Shown here piece by piece: positions 1-9,075 of a stretch of 21,014 bases of DNA. The translations under genes were made by a program, and so were the position numbers. How positions within the stretch are numbered: the first letter of the stretch is position 1; each line of letters opens with the position of its first letter. Origin of the DNA: Azolla pinnata (Eukaryota > Streptophyta > Polypodiopsida > Salviniales > Salviniaceae); contig JBBBWG010011213.1 of the NCBI GenBank assembly GCA_037176905.1, positions 1 through 21,014 of the forward strand. Direction: 5' to 3'. The notes beneath the pieces were generated by a model that worked only from the letters and a program-made list of their open reading frames with translations, did not search any database and was not told the DNA's origin.

Positions 1-182
1 GTGACCTTTCGGATCACCCAATCCCTATGTACATGCGTCGGTTCGGATCTGAGACGCAGCTCCCCGTTTTTCCGCATCTCTGAATTTCCGACATTCTTAT
101 TTTCCGTAATATTACGGATTTACGACTTCGTCGTAATTCCGTAAGACTCGGCCAACAAACATACCCGAGGAACTACTCCCTA
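1..182. other. Non-coding edge with two hairpins
   Basis: No gene is visible. Two inverted repeats lie close together: a perfect 14-bp palindrome at 104-117 with TAATATTAC at its core, and a 7-bp stem with a 3-nt loop at 120-136 (arms TTACGAC and GTCGTAA). They abut the left LTR of the retroelement that starts at 183. Their role is unknown. Confidence 0.5.
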
Positions 183-711
183 TGCCGTATAGCCCCGGAT
201 CATCGTGTGAGTTGGGTGATGACCACTGGGGTTTTGGACGAGAAGAAGAAGAGAAAGAAAGAGAGGAGCAAGATGAATGGTAATGGGTTTATATATTAAT
301 CCTCCAAAATATCTCCGACAAGCTCCTAATGATCTCTTACGCTGATCTGATAAAGATCTGATCAAGAATTTGATGAATTGATATTCTCTAATGATGAGTT
401 GACAAACAAGGCTTCAACTAGCCTTGTTTATATAGGTGCAGAGAAGTTGATGCATGTTAGTTGTGCATGCATGCATGCACACTAGTCGTGCATGCGTGCT
501 TTTCTTGTATAAAATGCACATGGGTTGCTTCTATTATGTGTGGATGCATCTAATTTCACTCTTAGTGCAATGGAAAAATTGGATTTTATAACGTGGAGGT
601 ATAATGTTCAAGTCTTGCCTTGTGCACATGTAGTACATAGTTTATCGATATGATCTCATTTATTCTCATGTTTTTACCCTTTGGAAGGGGTAAAACGTAT
701 ATACTATGACA
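183..711 (-). repeat. Left LTR (3' LTR in element orientation)
   Basis: This 529-bp copy starts TGCCGTATAG and ends TATGACA. It matches 2825-3374 along its length. Minus-strand TATA-like boxes are present near 290 and 430. It carries CATGCA-rich repeats at about 460-500 and a degenerate tRNA-like A box (563-573) and B box (605-615) on the plus strand. Confidence 0.75.
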
Positions 712-1276
712 CTCGCCCCCTCCAAACCCACACATCCTACGGTATGTGCCAAGTTTAGCCATTCCCCTATCGGCCTAGGATACTTACGGATCATAGTTCT
801 TCATGTTCCAAGGTAGTATCATCCTCGCCAAACTTCTTGTAATATCCTTTAATTCTACATGAGTGTGCTCCTGTAGTCTTTGATGTATTTCCCGCTAATT
901 GGCGTTAATGGATTCACTTCTTCAATTCACATTCGAAAACATATTTGTTGTTACTATCAAATCTAGTTGTAATTTCCTTGGCACTCACCACTTTCATTGC
1001 TCCCTCGTTAGTCATCTCATTCTTCGTTTTATTTTCTTAGTTGGGGTCGTTTCTTTCCTCAACTTGATTTCCTTCTAGTTCTTAGATAAGCTCTTCATTT
1101 CCTTTAGATAATTCTTTCCTTGTACCTTCTTGTTCAATCGAATTAAGTTGGGTAGGTTCCACCAAAACTGGATTTCTCTTTAAAAGAGACGAGATTTGAT
1201 GATCTTCCTCCAAGCTCATCCGTTGTTATTGTTGCTATTGTGGTGATGGTGGTTGTATTGGTAATTGGTTTTGTTG

Positions 1277-2500
1277 TTATGGTTTTTCTTGTTTTTGTGG
1301 AGCTCTTTCTTCAAGTTGTTTCTTCATATCAATTGGTGGCTCGATGGCGGAAGTTGCAACCTCAAACGTTGGCCCGCGTTGATCTAGTTGTTTTTTCTTT
1401 TCTTCAACAGAAACTTCCCGCTGTTGGCACAATGCATTAGTTGTATCTTCTCTCTCCTCGAACACCTTTTGCAGATTTGTACATTGCTCATTACCTAATG
1501 TGAGCTTGGACATTGGTGCCTTCGTCTTCCCACCATTCCAGCTCTTTGGTACGCACGAGGAGCCAACCTTGTCCTCTATGCACTGCCTTTTCTTGTCCAA
1601 AAAGACATCGTGGAGTTGGCACAAGGCTTGTACGCTTGTCCCGTCCTGTCGCTTCCCATATCTCCTGTCACTTCCCATATCTCCTGTCTCTTCCCATGTC
1701 TCGTCCACTTTTCTCCGGATTTCGCTTACTCCGGTCTCCTTCACAGTCTCCAATACTTCAGGCCAAAAAGAAGTCGTTGTCATGAAGCCGCCCATGCGTA
1801 TTCCCACTATGGTCGCATAACTATTTCTTGCCGCGATTTTTTCCTCTAGAATTTTCTTTATACCTCCCTTCCTGTAGTTTGTTGGGAGCGGCTTTTGAGA
1901 ATCCATTGAATGGATGTTGTTTCCTTCGTAGTAAATGCGTCGTGACGTAACGCCTCTTTATACTCATCGCACATCCTCCAATCTTGTGTGGTGTCATCGC
2001 ACCAAATGTAACACCAGTCCGAAGTGCTTGGTCGCTCGTTCACTCTCCTCATTCACGTGATCTTCAAATCCACGATCCATTTTAGGAGTTGCTCCAACAA
2101 GGATGCGTCAACTCCGGTCTTTGCTAGAACATCCCGAGTTTGCGGTTGGTGGCTCTCCATTGCAGAGCCACTGATCCCTCTTCGTATATCGGGTTACGCC
2201 ACTTTTAATAGTCTTCCAGTCATCCATGAGCCCGCTTTCTGTAGTCACGTCTTCTAGCAATGTTCTGAGATCATGTCAGTCTTGGACGTCCATAGCACGC
2301 AAGAACATGACAATCTTGTCCACCACAAGGACCGCTTGATCACGTGTAGATAACATCCCAATGCAACTCTTGAATTCAGAGAACACCTTCAGGACCTTCA
2401 ACAACTTGTTCAGAGTCTCCACCCAATCTTCAAAACCCCTCCATGTCGCCTTAGAAGAGTCCTCCATTGTGTATGTTGTTTTCATCACTTCTTCAAACAC
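1277..2500 (-). pseudogene. Gag-like region of the LTR element (broken)
   Basis: Three minus-strand reading pieces lie in gag order. 2276-2500 is a helical segment rich in Leu, Val and Lys, including VETLNKLLKVLKVFSEF, similar to capsid-region helices of plant gag proteins. 1858-2052 holds a Trp/Cys-rich stretch (CYIWCDD) like the zinc knuckle of such gags. 1277-1906 is a charged 209-residue tail with many Glu, Lys and Gln. No enzyme domain follows. The family assignment is from memory of plant gag proteins and was not searched. The coding region is decayed, with several breaks. Confidence 0.6.
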
Positions 2501-2824
2501 CGACCAAGTCGAGTGTTGTCACTGCAACTCAGAGAGGCTCCCTTGAAGAGGATTTGTAGCTACCCGGTTGAAGGATATGACCTGATAGCCCTCCGAGATT
2601 CTGCATTGCAACATCTTCACCTTCTAATCTCACAAATAGCAAGACACATCTTCCCATTGAATTCTTCTTTTCGCTTCACGAGCCTTTCCACCGCCGATCC
2701 AGCATCTGATTGCGCACGCTGCTATTGAAGCATCCTCTCGAACAGTACTATCATATTGATCTCCGCTGGCTAATTCTCCATCTCCTTGTCACCCGTTTCA
2801 CGTCAGGTTCACCACTTGATGTCA

Positions 2825-3374
2825 TGTCGTACGATACCGGATCTTCACGTGAGTTGGGTGATGATCATTGGGGTCCTAGACGAGGAGAAGAAGAGAATGA
2901 AAGAAAGAAGAGCAAGATGAGTGATAATGGGTTTATATATTAATCCTCTAGAATCTCTCCGACAAGCTCATGATGATCTCTAACGCTAATTTGATAATGA
3001 TCTGATGAAGAATTTGATGAATTGATATTCTCTGATGATGAGTTGACAAAAAAGGCTTCAACTAGCCTTGTTTATATAGGTGTAGAGAAGCTATGCATGC
3101 TAGTTGTGCATGCGTGCATGCACACATGTCATGCATGCGTACTAGTTTTGCATGCGTGCATGACACAAGTCGTGCATGTGTGCTTTTCTTGTATAAAACA
3201 CACATGAGCCATTTTTATAATCTTAATATTGGTGTAGTGGAAAACTTAGAGTTTATGACATGGAGCTATAGGGTTCAAGTCCTGCCTTGTGCACATATAG
3301 TACTAGTTTATTGATATCTTATTTATACTCATGTTTTTACAATTTGGAAGCGGTGGACCGTATACACTACGACA
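2825..3374 (-). repeat. Right LTR (5' LTR in element orientation)
   Basis: This 550-bp copy starts TGTCGTACGA and ends CTACGACA. It is longer than the left LTR mainly because the CATGCA/TGCATG array at about 3094-3185 is expanded. A tRNA-like A box (3230-3240) and B box (3272-3282) are well preserved on the plus strand. Its outer end was later duplicated at 3709. Confidence 0.75.
3226..3300 (+). repeat. tRNA-related (SINE-head-like) segment inside the LTR
   Basis: TGGTGTAGTGG (3230-3240) fits the pol III A box, and GGTTCAAGTCC (3272-3282) fits the B box. They are 31 nt apart, which suits a tRNA-derived promoter. The same segment, less well preserved, is in the other LTR (563-615), so it was in the LTR before the element inserted. 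It runs opposite to the element. No cloverleaf or complete tRNA can be drawn, so this is not called a tRNA gene. Confidence 0.5.
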
Positions 3375-3442
3375 ACGTAAAACATGAAGACCGTGTAACT
3401 ACGCCAAATGAAAGCATATGCCATCGATAGCTTCCACTAGAA
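3296..3442. repeat. Duplicated LTR-end segment, copy 1
   Basis: This covers the last ~79 bp of the right LTR plus about 68 bp of downstream flank. It recurs at 3709-3855 (offset 413) with three substitutions and one single-base indel by eye, much closer than the two LTRs are to each other. Confidence 0.85.
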
Positions 3443-3678
3443 TTGGCTTGGACAACTGGACAACTAGAAATTTGTGTTTATGAACGAACATTTCATCAAT
3501 AAAACATGTAATTGCCTCAGAATTGAGAAACGCTAGGGACCCAATTGAACTAGACATAAAATAGATGCTTACCAGAAAGGAAAAATCATTTGTAAATGTA
3601 GCGGAACTTTGGGTGCAACATGAATTCGGGTTGTCCAACCGCATGGCTCCTACTATAGTTGGACATCTTCATTTTCCG

Positions 3679-3875
3679 ATTGTTGGTGTCGTCTAGTTAC
3701 AAGGCACGTATAGTACTAGTTTATTGATATCTTATTTATACTCATGTTTTTACAATTTGGAAGCGGTGGACTGTATACACTACGACAACGTAAAACATGA
3801 AGACCATGTAACTACGCCAAATGAAAGCATACGCCTATCGATAGCTTCCACTAGAATTGTTGGTGTCGTCTAGTT
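3679..3875. repeat. Duplicated LTR-end segment, copy 2, between 20-bp direct repeats
   Basis: Copy 2 (3709-3855) lies between two exact copies of ATTGTTGGTGTCGTCTAGTT, at 3679-3698 and 3856-3875, with ten filler bases (3699-3708). This arrangement resembles templated patch repair or a small duplication event rather than an ordinary transposon insertion. Confidence 0.75.
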
Positions 3876-4083
3876 TCAGAGAAATTGTCACCGGCCATTT
3901 TTGTTAGGCAGAAACGAATTAAATGGGTGGAAGCACTACAATATAATACAACCCATTTTTTCGTCAAAACCTTCGTTCAACCTCGGTGGGTGGGGCTCGA
4001 GCTCGGTCGATTTCCATCGGTACAAGGTCATTGGATGACGATGTTAAAAGGGTTCTCAAAATGGGTTGTCACCTTGATGTCGC

Positions 4084-4876
4084 TCATTCCTCTTGACGAG
4101 GCTCAAAAAACTTATTGTCACAACTGACTGCTTGCGTGATGGCTTGTGATAAGGAAGTTGGCTCTAGGAAGTTGAGTAGTACATTTTTAAGATCACTTCG
4201 AAGGCCCCGATGAAATTGGTCACAGAGCATTTGTTCATCCCATTGAGCATCACATGCTAATTGTCGGAATCGAAAGTCATAAACGGACACCGGAGGCATA
4301 TCTCGATATAACGAATAGAGTTTAGTTATGGTTGTTTGGCATTGGTTCATATCCCCAAATGTTACTTCAAATTCTGCCAAAAAGGTAGGAAAGTTTTGTA
4401 GAAGTAGTGTAACGATGTTTCGACCAATGGTACAAACTAGGCTTGCGTAGCTCCTAAGAGAATGGTCCCAATGAGACCAACTTGACGAAAGTCGTCCGAA
4501 TATTATTGGGGCTGTAGTTCGATAATAAATTTGATCTGATCTATGAACCCTCAGAAGCGCACCCTCGTGCCATTGAACTTGTCAAGCAAACTAACCTTGG
4601 GCTCTAAGCTTGAAGTGAGATGGAGAGGAGTCAGAGAAAGAGTTAATAAGACACTAGGCTCTACAGGGAGAACATTTGTCGATGCAAGAGGAGAGTTGGT
4701 TTTGCTTCCTCGAGTTCCATCGGCATTCCAACTTGAAACTTCCGTAACAATTCCCGAAGTTTATTATTCTCAAGTTGAAGTTGATGGATAGCTTCCATAA
4801 GCTGGTTGAATCTCTTAGTAAAATCCGACATGTTGAGGCTTGGGAAATGGGAAGGTGAATAAACTATTACAAGCAT
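4084..4876 (-). mobile_element. Ty3/Gypsy gag fragment, sushi/Tcn1-like
   Basis: A coiled-coil-like N-terminal part with heptad-type Leu spacing (4661-4876, containing MSDFTKRFNQLMEAIHQLQL) is followed at 4084-4380 by a capsid-type segment containing SVYDFRFRQLACDAQWDE and DQFHRGLRSDLKNVLLNF. This pattern, an FRQLA-type helix with a conserved Trp followed by QF-x-x-GL, is typical of sushi-class/Tcn1-like Ty3/Gypsy gag proteins. Nothing downstream (no zinc knuckle, protease or polymerase) is seen below 4084, so only the first part of the element remains. It is a decayed fossil with more than one break. Family placement is from memory. Confidence 0.6.
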
Positions 4877-4915
4877 ATATAGAAAAGCAAAATAAAGTTA
4901 GGCAAGCGTAGAATT

Positions 4916-4927
4916 CCTATATTTATA
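4916..4927 (-). promoter_or_regulatory. TATA box candidate upstream of the gag fragment
   Basis: On the minus strand this reads TATAAATATAGG, a good plant TATA box. It lies about 40 nt upstream of the first possible gag ATG (4876) and 63 nt downstream of the heat-shock-element array at 4990-5024. That is a normal promoter spacing for a fossil LTR or promoter. Confidence 0.5.
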
Positions 4928-4989
4928 CAATTCCAAAATTCTTGAATGCAAGATGAGGGTCCTGCATGCAAGAAGAGGGAGATGCATAT

Positions 4990-5024
4990 AGAAGCTTCTA
5001 GAAAGTTCTAAAACTTTCTGGAAC
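4990..5024. promoter_or_regulatory. Seven-unit heat-shock element array
   Basis: Seven abutting 5-bp units alternate between nGAAn and nTTCn, the heat-shock factor (HSF) binding pattern. Units 1-4 (4990-5009) and 6-7 (5015-5024) match perfectly; unit 5 has one mismatch. A functional element usually needs three units. A TATA box follows on the minus strand. Heat-shock elements in LTRs are known from the Arabidopsis Copia family ONSEN, so this is probably the U3 part of an LTR. Activity cannot be judged from sequence. Confidence 0.65.
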
Positions 5025-5278
5025 ATTAGAAAGGGATATTAACTTTGTATGTATTGGCATTTACGTCATGCTTCTATGTTTGAATAATCGGCTAGAACAA
5101 TTGGCTCTATAGACAAGGTTGTGGCTATTGTTCGAAACCTATCTATATGACATTAAGGGGAGAAAAGTACCTGAAAAGGGTCGAATGTCGAAGAATTGAG
5201 TGGGAAACTATCCATGTATACCAGGAGCTTTCATTAATTAATTAGAAAGGGACCATGAAGTCTTATATACTTATTTGA

Positions 5279-7812
5279 TTGAATGCACCAAAAAGGGTAG
5301 AAATACCTCATAATGAAGAGGAACCAATTTTTAAATTAATTTTTACCTCAACCCCAACTCCTAGAAAGAGGAGGCCATTGACTACAAATACCATACTAAA
5401 GTTGATGAAACATAAAATTAGGCAAAATACCTTAACGTCAAAAAATAGTGGAGTTCATGAAAGTGAGAATTCCTCACATCAACATTGTGGGAAATAATGA
5501 AGATTGGGAAAGTGATAATTGAAAAAATATCCATCAATTATGTGGATATATGTGAAACATACAATAGAGAGACTACTATTATCGACATATACTTTACCGA
5601 GAAAATCGCGAAGATCATTGATCTAAATCTAAAACCAAAGTCCATGGTAGAATACAAACAACATTCAAACTAGATCAAACGGAAGGAAGCAATAAATGTA
5701 GAGTTTACCTCGCTTAATAAAAGAAATGTATTTGATCCTCTAGGTCGTAACCCTGAAGGGATATTCCCTATATAATATAAATGGGTGTTTGTCCGAAAAC
5801 AAGATGAGAACAACCAAGTGGTTCGATATAAAACGAGGGTAATAGCACAAGAGTTTACGTAGAGATCCGGCATCAATTTCAATTAAGCATATTCACCGGT
5901 AATGGATGGAATAACATTCTGGTATGTGATATCAATGATAGTAAATTTGAATTTAGAAATGTAGTTTATAGATGTGGTGACTACGTATTTATTTGAAAGT
6001 AATTTATTTGAAAGTCCTAGAAGTAATTTGAGTTCCAAAATGAACTAAACGCAATATATATAATGTTAAATTGCAAAGATCATTATATGGGTTAAAAAAA
6101 TCTCGTAAAATGTGCAGGTACAACAGGTTCAGTGAATTTCTAGTAAAAAAAGGATCATAAAAAATGATGATTGTCCTTGCATATTTATTAAAAAATCAAA
6201 ACGATGTTTTTACATTGTTTCAATATATGTAGATGATCTTAATATTATCGGGAATACTAAGGACATAAAGGATGATAATTCTTACCTAAAGAAAGTGTTC
6301 GAAATGAAAAAAATGAGGTAGGACAAAATATTATAAGGCTTGAAGCTTGAACATACCCTCGAAGATATATATATTATTACACCAATCTACATATATCAAG
6401 AAGATATTGGAGAAATTTAATATAAAGGATTTATATCCAACTAAAACTCTCATGGTAATAAGATCTCTTGTTGTAGAGAATGATCCATTTAGAGTACAAG
6501 AAGATAATGAAAAATTAGTAGGACTTGAATGTCTATATTCAAGCTCCATATGAACATTAATGTACCTCTGAATGGTTCTAGACTTGATATTACATTTGTT
6601 GTTAACCTCCTAGCAAGATTCAGCTGAGCTCCTATTAAAAGGCATTGGACTAACATTAAAGTAATCTTTCATCATTTATGTGGTACTCAGGATCTTGGTT
6701 TATTCTTTAAAAAAAATCAACTAACAATAGTGGGATATATATATATACAGGATATTTGTCAAACCGTAATAAAGCATTTATGTCATAGACTGGGTATATG
6801 TTTCTTTGTGGTAGTACTATCATCTCGTGAAAATCGACAAACCAAACAATGGTGGCGACATCAACCAACCACTTAGAGATTATAGCACTATTTAAAGTAC
6901 CTAAAGAATATGTATGGTTAAGAAAAGTAGTACACCATGTACAAAATACATATACATTGAATATCACTCGTACACCAACCATCATTTACGAAGATAATTT
7001 TGCTTATGTTCCACAAATACAAACGGGGGTATGTACGAATAAGTCTCACAAAACATATACCACCTAAATTCTTCTTTATGTATTAATTGCAAAAGAAAGA
7101 AGAAATCATAATAACTTTCACCAAGACTAGTGAAAATCTTGCAAATTTATTTACTAAGTCTTTGCCAACTATCATTTTTTAAAAGCTTCTACAAGTTATT
7201 GGCGTGAGAAAGGTGAGAGATGTCCACAAATTAGGGGAAGCACTACCCTGACATTGGGTCATTAGTATATTACTCTGGAATAATAGCAAAGTCATTTTAT
7301 AAATTAACTTATAGTTGTACTCTTTTTCCCCTTAATGAGTTTTCCTCAAAATTTCTCACATATAAGTTTAATGAGACAACAATATAATATAAATAACGTG
7401 TAATATATACTTTTACTCTTATCCTTTTTTCCCACATGGTTTTTGGAAGGATTTTTAACGAGGCATGTATATAATATAATATTCGCCCAAGGGGGACTAT
7501 TGTGAAACTAGGTGAGTCACAACCCACACCCCTCTCCTCCTTTTCACACCCTCTATTTCTAGCGTGTACCTCTCATGCCCCTTAATTTAACACGAGCTCT
7601 CTTAGTTTATCAAGGATGCAAACCTGTAAGTATATATATATACACTTGTAGTGTTAGAAGAGGGGACAAAGCGTGAGAGAATGTGTGCTTGAGAGATCAT
7701 TATAAACAATATTGATCTTTCTATCTATATACATTTGTTTCTATTTGTGTGTATCTTTGAAGTTCTACTATTATGTCGCTTAGATCGATTACGAACGACA
7801 CGTTTTACAACA
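5279..7812 (+). mobile_element. Ty1/Copia retrotransposon fossil, 5'-truncated
   Basis: The remaining parts are in Copia order. Reverse transcriptase begins near 5779 (KWVFVRKQ) and has the YVDD active-site motif at about 6226-6237. The RNase H region lies at about 6849-7060 (ATSTNHLEIIALF, IYEDN), with its end near 7132-7170 (NLANLFTKSLP). A conserved 3' non-coding stretch follows, then a polypurine tract at 7489-7496 and a 3' LTR. Integrase, protease, gag and the 5' LTR are absent, so the left part is lost; 5279 marks only where a related reading segment becomes visible. The body is old, with many breaks. It sits between two homologous heat-shock-element segments (near 4990 and 7888). Confidence 0.85.
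7498..7812 (+). repeat. 3' LTR of the Copia element
   Basis: The LTR begins right after the polypurine tract with TATTGTGAAA and ends TTTTACAACA; these ends are imperfect inverted repeats (8 of 10). It has an alternating TA tract that could serve as TATA box at 7631-7643. There is no partner LTR on the left, so age cannot be read from LTR divergence. Confidence 0.65.
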
Positions 7813-7814
7813 CT

Positions 7815-7975
7815 TTACATGCAAAAAATCTTTCTACACAATGCATACAAAAGCATTCAAAAAGTTCTAAAACTTGTAGAGCCTTTTAGAAGTTTCTAGA
7901 ACTTATTTTTGAAAATGTGGAGGATGATTTTGCGGTAATGTGACAATAATTAACAAAGTTTTGAAAGGCATTTCC
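7815..7975. repeat. Second heat-shock-element segment, homologous to about 4950-5065
   Basis: AAAGTTCTAAAACTT occurs exactly at 5002-5016 and 7861-7875, with weaker similarity on both sides (CATGCAA and ATGCATA blocks before, ATTAAC and GGCATTT blocks after). A perfect three-unit nGAAn/nTTCn/nGAAn element is at 7888-7902. The two segments have the same orientation and flank the Copia remnant. They may be pieces of the same old LTR family. Confidence 0.5.
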
Positions 7976-8152
7976 AAACTTTATCATTGAGGATGATCGA
8001 TAGTTCAGTATGTCATGACCTAGTTAACCAAGCATGCATAGTTATATGAATGCATGTCTATGATTGTAGGCTTTAATAACGGGTGGACAAATATAGCAGC
8101 TTGTGGCATGCAAGATCTATATAATCCTATGGTTGGGAGGCTAGAGGACACA

Positions 8153-8171
8153 AACACACACACACACACAC
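8153..8171. repeat. (AC)n microsatellite
   Basis: A short pure dinucleotide run. The surrounding stretch 7976-8390 has no recognisable gene or element. Confidence 0.9.
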
Positions 8172-8734
8172 CCATTGCCAAAGTTTGAGAGCAGGCTATC
8201 AACTATTTCTTCAAAAATATTGACGAGCAAACGCGCTAGGCATGAGATTATGAAGCACGCATTGAAATGGAGACTTGTACTAATTGCAAGTATGGACTTA
8301 CCAGTCAAATATATCTAAAAGAAAATATTATTTACTTGTACATATAGTATAGAAGAACATCAAAATCACATTTCCTAACATGATGATAGAGACTCTCCCT
8401 TTATTGCCTTTATCTTGAAGTTCCACGATGCATCATGATGTACCCATTTGTAGATTTCCACTGCTTATGAAATGGATCATGCATCAAAACTCGAAGTTAC
8501 TCACGGTAATCAATCATAACCATAACCACAAGAGTATGTAGACATATATAACAGTCCAAATACAGCCACAAGATCCATGTCAAAGTATATAAATAAGACT
8601 TTAGATAACATACAAACCAACACAAAGCATAAATTCAATTAGAGAAGTAACAGCAATCCCACATGGCCTTGAACTCAAAATACAAAAAGGTCATCATTTT
8701 CTATAAAATAAATGGAATATGATGCCAATCTTGT

Positions 8735-8914
8735 TCAAACTTTCTTTGTACGAGTATTTACACCTCCAATAAAACCATCAACAGCATCCCCCTTGGCTAG
8801 TGATCCAAATTGATAGTGTCTTCCTACATTTCTAGCTTGTTTCGTGGAGGGGTGGGTATTTTGTACATTCATATTAACATGTTTTATTATAGGCCGATAT
8901 ATAATCAACCGCAT
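8735..8914 (-). other. Small ORF of unknown status in the L18a-like 3' region
   Basis: A 59-codon frame runs from an ATG at 8914 to TGA at 8735. Its second half (GSLAKGDAVDGFIGGV, then NTRTKKV) has the look of a real protein end, being Gly/Lys-rich with no low-complexity repeat. I do not recognise it. It lies 160 bp past the stop of the L18a-like gene on the same strand, so it could be 3'-UTR sequence, the last exon of another transcript, or chance. Confidence 0.2.
8882..8887 (-). terminator. Polyadenylation signal candidate, L18a-like gene
   Basis: AATAAA on the minus strand, about 190 nt after the stop codon at 9076. Another lies at 8400-8405. Plant poly(A) signals are loose, so neither is certain. 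Confidence 0.35.
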
Positions 8915-9075
8915 TTATCTTCAAGGCACATGGCTCTCCATACAGGTCAACCATCTTCAGTATATATTTACACTTTGGTCTTGTTTCTGTTCATCCACCA
9001 TACTTTTACCTTCAACTTCTACACTCTCCACACAGATCAAACTTTTTCGCATTACATAAGGACTTGGGTTTGCCT

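Larger units (their letters stand above)
183..3374 (-). mobile_element. Gag-only LTR retrotransposon fossil (TR-GAG type, Ty3/Gypsy-like gag)
   Basis: Two direct repeats, 183-711 and 2825-3374, begin TG and end CA with short inverted termini (TGTCGTA at the start and TACGACA at the end of the right copy), so they are LTRs. The element reads on the minus strand: a purine-rich tract (reverse complement of about 712-735) abuts the LTR at 183-711, and TATATAAA-type boxes inside the LTRs point the same way. The 2.1-kb interior holds only gag-like pieces (2276-2500, 1858-2052, 1277-1906). I find no protease, reverse transcriptase or integrase. The gag has an acidic, helical first part, a Trp/Cys-rich zinc-knuckle-like stretch and a Lys/Glu/Gln-rich tail, recalling plant Ty3/Gypsy gag. 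The reading frame is broken in several places. The LTR segments 272-436 and 2916-3080 align without gaps with 14 differences in 165 bases, so the insertion is probably several million years old, depending on the rate used. No convincing target-site duplication is seen. Confidence 0.72.

Noticed and set aside
104-117. TAATATTAC in a palindrome, as at the geminivirus replication origin
   Set aside because: The nonanucleotide is the centre of the palindrome itself rather than the loop of a GC-rich stem. No iterons or Rep-like frame are nearby in the visible 180 bp.
1500-1849. Plus-strand Ser/Pro-rich frames opposite the gag tail
   Set aside because: They are shadows of the minus-strand charged gag tail, with tandem CCCATATCTCCTGTC-type repeats producing long frames in several phases.
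3272-3282. B-box-like sequence as part of a true tRNA gene
   Set aside because: No acceptor or anticodon stem can be drawn around it, so it is described only as a tRNA-related segment.
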